This document shows positions 44,764 to 49,208 of a stretch of DNA of 49,208 nt, piece after piece (the first letter of the stretch is position 1; every line of letters begins with the position of its first letter). Origin of the DNA: Hyphobacterium sp. SN044 (GTDB lineage Bacteria > Pseudomonadota > Alphaproteobacteria > Caulobacterales > Maricaulaceae). The stretch covers positions 1-49,208 of the forward strand of contig NZ_JAKKUV010000013.1 in NCBI RefSeq assembly GCF_021864465.1. Reading direction: 5' to 3'. Below the pieces are notes generated by a model. It had not been told where the DNA came from. It saw only the letters and a program-made list of their open reading frames with translations, and did not search any database. A program made the translations under genes and the position numbers.

Positions 44764-45078
44764 ATGAACGAGACGCTTCGGCGCATGAATGGCAACCCGA
44801 TCGGCAGTGCGGTCGTGACCGTGATCCGGATGATCGGCGCGGCGCTTGGTCTTGCGCTGATCATCATCGCCATCCCCTTCGCGATCACGCCGATCCCGCT
44901 GGGTCTGCCGCTCTTCATCGTCGGCATCGTCCTGCTCGCGGGCAGCTCCAAGACCGCACACCGTCACATCACCAATTTCCTGAAGCGCCATCCGGCGATC
45001 TGGAACCGCGTGAAGGGCATGTTCGGCGGCGACAAGGACGAGACCGAGGCCGAGGCTCAGCGCCAGGCGGCGGAATAA
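44764..45078 (+). CDS. Small two-helix membrane protein (paralogue of the one at 1808)
   Basis: A 104-residue protein with a polar start, two hydrophobic stretches (VVTVIRMIGAALGLALIII and LFIVGIVLLAGSS) joined by TPIPLGL, then SKTA, RH and an acidic, charged tail. This pattern is shared with the protein at 1808-2071, as TPIP(V/L)GL-VG-S(N/K)TA-RH. The start ATG follows TTGAGACG. Function unknown. It is flanked by terminators, so it is probably a single-gene transcript, and is convergent with the ATP synthase operon. Confidence 0.78.
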   Translation: MNETLRRMNGNPIGSAVVTVIRMIGAALGLALIIIAIPFAITPIPLGLPLFIVGIVLLAGSSKTAHRHITNFLKRHPAIWNRVKGMFGGDKDETEAEAQRQAAE

Positions 45079-45101
45079 GATCGCGTCATACCGGAAAAGA
45101 A

Positions 45102-45126
45102 AAAGGCGGCCCGTGGGGCCGCCTTT
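45102..45126. terminator. Bidirectional terminator between the small gene and atpF
   Basis: AAAGGCGGCCC (45102-45112) pairs with GGGCCGCCTTT (45116-45126), an 11-bp stem with a GTG loop. A-rich bases to the left and TTTCGTGTTTC to the right give U-runs for both convergent transcripts. Confidence 0.88.
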
Positions 45127-45151
45127 CGTGTTTCAGGACTGAGGCCTGCGC

Positions 45152-45646
45152 CTAGTTGAAGCGCTGTTCCAGCGTTTCGAGGTCTGCCTTGATCTGGTCG
45201 GAAATCTGCTTCTTCGTCAGCTTTTCACCGAGCAGTTTCGCCGCGGCATCGACCGCAAGGTCGGCAGCCAGAGCGCGGATCTCCTGCGTGGCCTGGACTT
45301 CGGCCTGCGCAATGCGCTGTTCGGCCATGGCCGTGCGGCGGTCGAGGCGTTCGGCGAGTTCCTTGCGGGCTTCCGCGCGCATGGACTTCGCGTCCTTCTT
45401 GGCCTGGGCCACGATGGCGTCGGCTTCCGCCTCGGCTTCACGCTGCTTGCGCTGGAAGGAGGCCAGCAGCTCCTGCGCTTCCTCGCGCAGGCGGCGGGCC
45501 TCGTCGAGTTCCTTGCGGATCGTATCCGCACGGCCGTCCAGCATCTTGGAGATGGCGCCTGGCACCTTTTGCCAGACGAGGACGCCGACGAAGAGCAAGA
45601 GGCCGATAAAGGCCCAGAAGGTCGGATCGGAAAGAAGGTAGTTCAT
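45152..45646 (-). CDS. atpF: ATP synthase F0 subunit b
   Basis: A 164-residue b subunit of the F0 stator. One N-terminal membrane helix (FWAFIGLLLFVGVLVWQ) is followed by a long Glu/Arg/Ala-rich coiled coil (DGRADTIRKELDEARRLREEAQELL...) that reaches F1. It is the last gene in the F0 operon, 10 bases after the b' gene. Which of the two b-type genes is atpF and which atpF' is by position and by the b' N-terminal extension of its neighbour. Confidence 0.93.
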   Translation of the reverse strand: MNYLLSDPTFWAFIGLLLFVGVLVWQKVPGAISKMLDGRADTIRKELDEARRLREEAQELLASFQRKQREAEAEADAIVAQAKKDAKSMRAEARKELAERLDRRTAMAEQRIAQAEVQATQEIRALAADLAVDAAAKLLGEKLTKKQISDQIKADLETLEQRFN

Positions 45647-45656
45647 GTCGATCCTC

Positions 45657-46229
45657 CTATCGGGCCGTGGTGTCGGGCAGGGCGGCTTCGGCGTCCGCCT
45701 CGGTCACCGACAGGCCGGACAGGCTTTCGGCGATCGCTGCTGCGGTCGAAGCGGCGATACCGCGCACTTCGCCAAGCGCCTTCTTGCGGGCCTTTTCCAG
45801 CGTCTTTTCCGATTCCGCCGTGCGTTCGGCGATTTCGGCTTCGAGCGCGGCGGTCTCCTCCGCGATCTCGGCAGAGACCTTGGCCTTGGTTTCCACGGCC
45901 AGGGCGTGCGCCTTGGCGCGGGCATCGGCCAGCGACTTCTCGTAGGCGTCCCGCGTCTCGTCGGCCTGGGCCTTGAGTTGCTGGGCGGTATCGAGATCGT
46001 CGGCCACGCGGTCGCGGCGCTCCTCGATGATCGAACCGATCCGCGGAAGGATCCAGCGCGACATCAGGAGGTAGAAAAGCACGAAGAAAATCGCCAGCCA
46101 GAAAAGCTGGGAGGCGAAATAGGTCGGGTCGAACGGCGGGAAGGCAGCGGCTTCGCCGTGCTCCGCACCGTACTCCGCCGCCTGTTCGGCGCCGGGAGCG
46201 GCTTCGATGACCGTTTCGATGAGCGTCAT
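45657..46229 (-). CDS. atpF': ATP synthase F0 subunit b'
   Basis: A 190-residue b' subunit that pairs with b to form the peripheral stalk, as in photosynthetic and other alphaproteobacteria. About 35 polar, Ala/Pro/Glu-rich residues precede the conserved FPPFDPTYFASQLFWLAIFFVLFYLLM membrane start (partly quoted as FDPTYFASQLFWLAIFF), then a coiled coil rich in Glu and Ala. It lies 82 bases after atpE across a strong hairpin. Confidence 0.93.
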   Translation of the reverse strand: MTLIETVIEAAPGAEQAAEYGAEHGEAAAFPPFDPTYFASQLFWLAIFFVLFYLLMSRWILPRIGSIIEERRDRVADDLDTAQQLKAQADETRDAYEKSLADARAKAHALAVETKAKVSAEIAEETAALEAEIAERTAESEKTLEKARKKALGEVRGIAASTAAAIAESLSGLSVTEADAEAALPDTTAR

Positions 46230-46253
46230 TGGACGTCTCTTCTATGGCTCAAG

Positions 46254-46281
46254 GCCGGCGGAACGCGCGCGTCCCGCCGGC
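46254..46281 (-). promoter_or_regulatory. Intercistronic hairpin between atpE and atpF'
   Basis: GCCGGCGG (46254-46261) pairs perfectly with CCGCCGGC (46274-46281); a G-U pair and ACG/CGT lengthen the stem inside. It lies directly after the atpE stop in the leftward message. Such a structure could protect the atpE 3' end or attenuate downstream genes, matching the high demand for subunit c. Confidence 0.6.
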
Positions 46282-46311
46282 AAGACCGTCAGTTAAGCAA
46301 TGCCGTCCTGA

Positions 46312-46539
46312 TCAGACGACGAAGAGCAGCAGCAGGGCGATCAGCAGCGAGAAGATGCCCAGGGCTTCCGTCACGGCGAAGCCGAAGATCAGGTTGCCGA
46401 ACTGCTGCTGGGCAGCGGCCGGATTGCGCATGGCGCCCTGAAGGAAGGACCCGAAGATGTTGCCCACGCCGATGGCGGCGCCCAGCATGCCCAGGCAGGC
46501 CAGACCGGCACCGATGAATTTCGCGGCTTCCGCTTCCAT
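46312..46539 (-). CDS. atpE: ATP synthase F0 subunit c
   Basis: A 75-residue proteolipid that forms the proton-turned c-ring. The two helices are separated by the polar loop RNPAAAQQQ, and the proton-carrying Glu58 sits in [10 protein letters not shown]. The first helix has the Gly-rich [11 protein letters not shown]. The gene starts at the ATG at 46539 with GGAG about 9 bases upstream. An ORF through this region in a longer frame is only the read-through of atpB; the 75-residue form matches alphaproteobacterial c subunits. Confidence 0.97.
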   Translation of the reverse strand: MEAEAAKFIGAGLACLGMLGAAIGVGNIFGSFLQGAMRNPAAAQQQFGNLIFGFAVTEALGIFSLLIALLLLFVV

Positions 46540-46592
46540 TTGATTGCTCCTCTTGGATGGATTGCGGTTGAAGAAGAAACGTCCCGTCCCGA

Positions 46593-47366
46593 TCAGTGTC
46601 CCGGGTGCAGGGCGTCGTTGAGGTAGATGCAGGTCAGGATCGCGAAGACATAGGCCTGCAGGAAGGCGACAAGGAATTCGAGTGCGGTCAGCGCCACGAC
46701 CATGAAGAGCGGCAGCGTGGCTCCGAGGAAGCCCAGCACGCCCGCCGTGCCCATCATGACGATGAAGCTGGCGAACACTTTCAGGAGGATGTGGCCCGCC
46801 AGCATGTTGGCGAACAGACGCACGGAAAGGCTGAGCGGACGCGAGAGGAAGGAGATGACCTCGATCGGCGTCACGATGATGTAGAGCGGCAACGGCACAC
46901 CCGACGGCACGAAGAGCTTCAGGAATTTGAAGCCGTTCTTCCACACGCCGTAGCCCACCACGATGGCCATGACGAGCATGGACAAGGCGAAGGTCACGAT
47001 GATGTGGCTGGTCACGGTGAAGCCGTGCATTCCCGGTGCCGGGAAGTAGTGCATCATGCCCAGCATGTTCACCGTCAGGATGAACATGAAGAGGGTGAAG
47101 ACGAAGGGGAAGAAGCGCAGGCCTTCGGTGCCCGCTGTCGACCGGATCATGCCCGCGACGAATTCGTAGAGCATTTCGGCGACCGACTGGCCGCGGCTCG
47201 GCACGAGGGCGCGCTTGGTCGTCGCCAGCCACATCAGCGCGGTCACGCCGAGCACGGCCACCGCCATGAAGTAGCTGGAATTGGTGAAGGACAGATCGAT
47301 CCCGTTCACTTCCATCGGAAGAATCGGGTGGATTTCGAACTGTTTGATCGGGTTGGTGTCTGCCAC
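46593..47366 (-). CDS. atpB: ATP synthase F0 subunit a
   Basis: A 257-residue five- to six-helix subunit a that forms the proton half-channels against the c-ring. The essential arginine is in [15 protein letters not shown]. Other typical parts are [20 protein letters not shown] and [18 protein letters not shown] near the end. It lies 53 bases before atpE in the leftward direction and 41 bases after atpI. Confidence 0.97.
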   Translation of the reverse strand: MADTNPIKQFEIHPILPMEVNGIDLSFTNSSYFMAVAVLGVTALMWLATTKRALVPSRGQSVAEMLYEFVAGMIRSTAGTEGLRFFPFVFTLFMFILTVNMLGMMHYFPAPGMHGFTVTSHIIVTFALSMLVMAIVVGYGVWKNGFKFLKLFVPSGVPLPLYIIVTPIEVISFLSRPLSLSVRLFANMLAGHILLKVFASFIVMMGTAGVLGFLGATLPLFMVVALTALEFLVAFLQAYVFAILTCIYLNDALHPGH

Positions 47367-47407
47367 GCCCGGCCCCTTTTGACCTGCGAAGAACGCGGAG
47401 GTTCTTC

Positions 47408-47743
47408 CTAGTTTTTCGCGCCGGTGTCGCCACTGGCGTTGATGTCACGCGCGGCCCGGACAACATTCAGCGTCCCCGCCGCAAAACCCAGTATCAGCCC
47501 GACAATCAGCCCCCAGGGCGTCCAGCCGAGCAGTCTGTCGATGACCAGACCGCCGCCCGCACCAACGAGAACCCCGGCGAAGAAGTCGCTGCCGTAGCGC
47601 AGTCCGATGGACCAGCCGCTGCGGCTCGGGTTCCGGCGCTCCTCCTCGACGCGTCTGGCTTCGATCCTGGCGTTGAGACGCCGCTCGAAATCAGAGGCCT
47701 TGTCGCGGGGATCGCTATGGTTCGATTCGTCTTGGTCAGACAT
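47408..47743 (-). CDS. atpI: AtpI/AtpR-type F0 assembly protein
   Basis: A 111-residue protein with a charged N-terminal part and two hydrophobic helices ([21 protein letters not shown] and [19 protein letters not shown]). This fits AtpI, which helps c-ring assembly or magnesium supply and heads the F0 operon in many bacteria. It is the first gene of the leftward unit and follows a good promoter. Confidence 0.88.
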   Translation of the reverse strand: MSDQDESNHSDPRDKASDFERRLNARIEARRVEEERRNPSRSGWSIGLRYGSDFFAGVLVGAGGGLVIDRLLGWTPWGLIVGLILGFAAGTLNVVRAARDINASGDTGAKN

Positions 47744-47782
47744 GATTTTCCGTACCCGCCAGGCCCCCCGGCGAGCGCGCGC

Positions 47783-47811
47783 AAGCTAGACAAGGGGTCT
47801 GCCCAAGTCAA
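47783..47811 (-). promoter_or_regulatory. Promoter of the F0 operon
   Basis: On the leftward strand TTGACT (47806-47811) and TAGCTT (47783-47788) are 17 bases apart, a sigma-70-type match. Transcription would start near 47776, about 30 bases before the atpI start. Confidence 0.65.
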
Positions 47812-47856
47812 GCAATGCACATGCATAGCTAAATTCTTGAAATGCCGTGGCTTTTA

Positions 47857-49208
47857 TTACTCTGCGGCGATCAGCGTCTCGGCTTTCTGGAGATCGACCG
47901 AAACCAGCTGCGAGACGCCGCGTTCGGCCATGGTCACGCCATAGAGGCGGTCCATGCGCGACATGGTCAGCGGATTGTGGGTGATTACGAGGAAGCGCGT
48001 CTCGGTCAGGCGGCGCATTTCGTCGAGCATGCGGCAGTAGCGATCGACATTCGCGTCATCAAGCGGGGCATCAACTTCGTCGAGCACGCAGACCGGGGCG
48101 GGGTTCGACAGGAAGACGGCGAAGATCAGGGCCGAGGCGGTCAGCGCCTGCTCGCCGCCCGACAGAAGCGCCATGTTTTCCAGCTTCTTGCCCGGCGGGC
48201 AGGCGTAGATTTCAAGGCCGGCTTCCAGCGGATCGTCGCTCTCGGTCAGGCGCAGCTCGGCGCGGCCGCCCTCGAACAGCGTTTCGAACAGCTTGCGGAA
48301 ATGCCCGTCGACCCGCTCGAAGGCTTCCAGCAGGCGCGCCCGGCCTTCGCGGGACAGCGCGTCGATTCCCTTGCGCAGCCGGTCGATCGCCGCGAGCAGG
48401 TCTTCGCGTTCCTTGGTCAGCTCCGTGCTCTGGGTCTGAAGCTCCTGGGCCTCTTCGTCGGCGCGCAGATTGACCGCGCCAAGGCGTTCGCGGCTCTGGC
48501 GCGCCGTATCGAGCCGGCGTTCGAGATCGTCGAGGTCGAGTTCGAGGTGTTTCTCCTCGACCTGTTCCCGCAGAGCCTCGGGGCCGGCACCGCACGCATC
48601 GCGCAGGCGGTCGGCGGTCTCTTCCAGCCGTTCGCGGGCGCCGGACAGGCGGGCTTCGTCGGCGGCGCGGGCTTCACGCGCGGCGGAGGCTTCCCGTTCG
48701 GCGGCGCGGGCGGCGGCGTCCGCGCTGCGGGCACCATCCTCGGCGCTCAGGACCGCTTCGCGGGCGTCATTGGCTTTGCGTTCGGCGCGTTCGAGCGAGT
48801 CGGCCAGTGCGTCGAGCTTGGCCTCGATCTCGGCCGGACGGCCTTCGAGGGCTGCGCGCGCGGTTTCCGCTTCGGTCACTACCTTGCGCAGCGCGTCGAT
48901 GCGGTCGCCCGCTGACGTGGCGCGGCGGTTCCAGTCCTCGCGCTCGCGGCGGGAGGCGTCGAGTTTCTGCTTGCGGGCGGTCGCCTCGCGGTGGGCGACG
49001 TCATAGGCGGTGCGGGCGTCGTCGGCAGCGCGCCGGGCGCGTTCGGCCTCGTCGCGCGCCTTCGTCAAGTCGGCTTCCGCTTCGGTATTGCCTTCGGCCG
49101 CGGCGAACTGGGCCTCCGCCTCCGCCAGCGCGGTTTCGGCTTCCAGCTTTTCGCCGGTCAGGCGGGTTATCTCGGCCTCGAGCGAAGCGCGGCGTTCTGC
49201 TACGCGCG
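47857..49208 (-). CDS. smc: Chromosome partition protein Smc, C-terminal part (runs off window)
   Basis: This is the C-terminal part of a long SMC ATPase that condenses and segregates chromosomes; the reading frame is open to the window edge at 49208, so the start is outside. About 240 residues of coiled coil rich in Ala, Glu, Arg and Asp are visible. The C-terminal head domain follows with signature LSGGEQALTASALIFAVF and Walker B VCVLDEVDAPLDD, then a D-loop and FLVITHNPLTMSRMD. A shorter internal start at 49068 is only an alternative TTG, not the real beginning. Confidence 0.93.
   Translation of the reverse strand, partial: RVAERRASLEAEITRLTGEKLEAETALAEAEAQFAAAEGNTEAEADLTKARDEAERARRAADDARTAYDVAHREATARKQKLDASRREREDWNRRATSAGDRIDALRKVVTEAETARAALEGRPAEIEAKLDALADSLERAERKANDAREAVLSAEDGARSADAAARAAEREASAAREARAADEARLSGARERLEETADRLRDACGAGPEALREQVEEKHLELDLDDLERRLDTARQSRERLGAVNLRADEEAQELQTQSTELTKEREDLLAAIDRLRKGIDALSREGRARLLEAFERVDGHFRKLFETLFEGGRAELRLTESDDPLEAGLEIYACPPGKKLENMALLSGGEQALTASALIFAVFLSNPAPVCVLDEVDAPLDDANVDRYCRMLDEMRRLTETRFLVITHNPLTMSRMDRLYGVTMAERGVSQLVSVDLQKAETLIAAE

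Overview
The window is GC-rich and its gene order points to an aerobic alphaproteobacterium. The supporting clusters are an aa3-type cytochrome oxidase block (ctaC-ctaD-ctaB-small protein-ctaG-ctaE-DUF983-SURF1), a split F0 ATP synthase operon (atpI-B-E-F'-F) with both b and b' subunits, Prx5 and rnhA near ispH, a plant-type glutamate-cysteine ligase and a TonB-dependent receptor. I infer a member of the Caulobacterales/Maricaulales (Hyphomonadaceae-like), but the sequence alone does not settle the genus. I see no prophage, insertion sequence, CRISPR array, tRNA or rRNA. This is mostly core chromosome with high coding density.

Layout. 0-5 kb: UbiD decarboxylase, a tiny membrane protein, a class C serine hydrolase, and an ArsR/SRPBCC pair whose operator overlaps the start codon. 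5-9.3 kb: a small GNAT and a BLUF blue-light sensor, then a leftward run of methyltransferase, MarR regulator, enoyl-CoA hydratase, class IV aminotransferase and sulfotransferase-like protein, the last three overlapping. 9.3-14.6 kb: an M16 peptidase pair (one catalytic lipoprotein, one non-catalytic partner), UbiA and an aldehyde dehydrogenase. 14.6-19 kb: RsmE, carrying an in-frame palindromic repeat, then GshA and a POT-family peptide transporter. 19-24 kb: TonB receptor, TldD and two tandem secreted TPR proteins. 24-32.3 kb: the cytochrome oxidase operon, followed closely by RimJ-like and PAS-EAL proteins. 32.3-38 kb: a palindrome-rich gap, YqgE, peroxiredoxin, SPFH/NfeD, RNase HI, two small genes, IspH and a lipoprotein. 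38-44.6 kb: ArgS, then a tandem glycine riboswitch driving gcvT-gcvH-gcvPA-gcvPB. 44.7-49.2 kb: a paralogue of the tiny membrane protein, the F0 operon, and the C-terminal part of Smc running off the window.

Working together. UbiA and UbiD act in ubiquinone synthesis, CtaB, CtaG and SURF1 build the oxidase, and the F0 genes complete oxidative phosphorylation. The glycine cleavage genes form one riboswitch-controlled catabolic unit. Three intercistronic or leader hairpins (ctaD/ctaB, atpE/atpF', tldD start codon) suggest post-transcriptional tuning.

I found no convincing wholly new multi-gene system. The most unusual items are the repeat embedded in the rsmE reading frame, the 12-bp perfect hairpin that buries the tldD start codon, the 76-residue insertion in the POT transporter with a 10-bp inverted repeat upstream, the apparently leaderless arsR with its operator on the start codon, and the aminotransferase-sulfotransferase-hydratase operon next to a BLUF photoreceptor.
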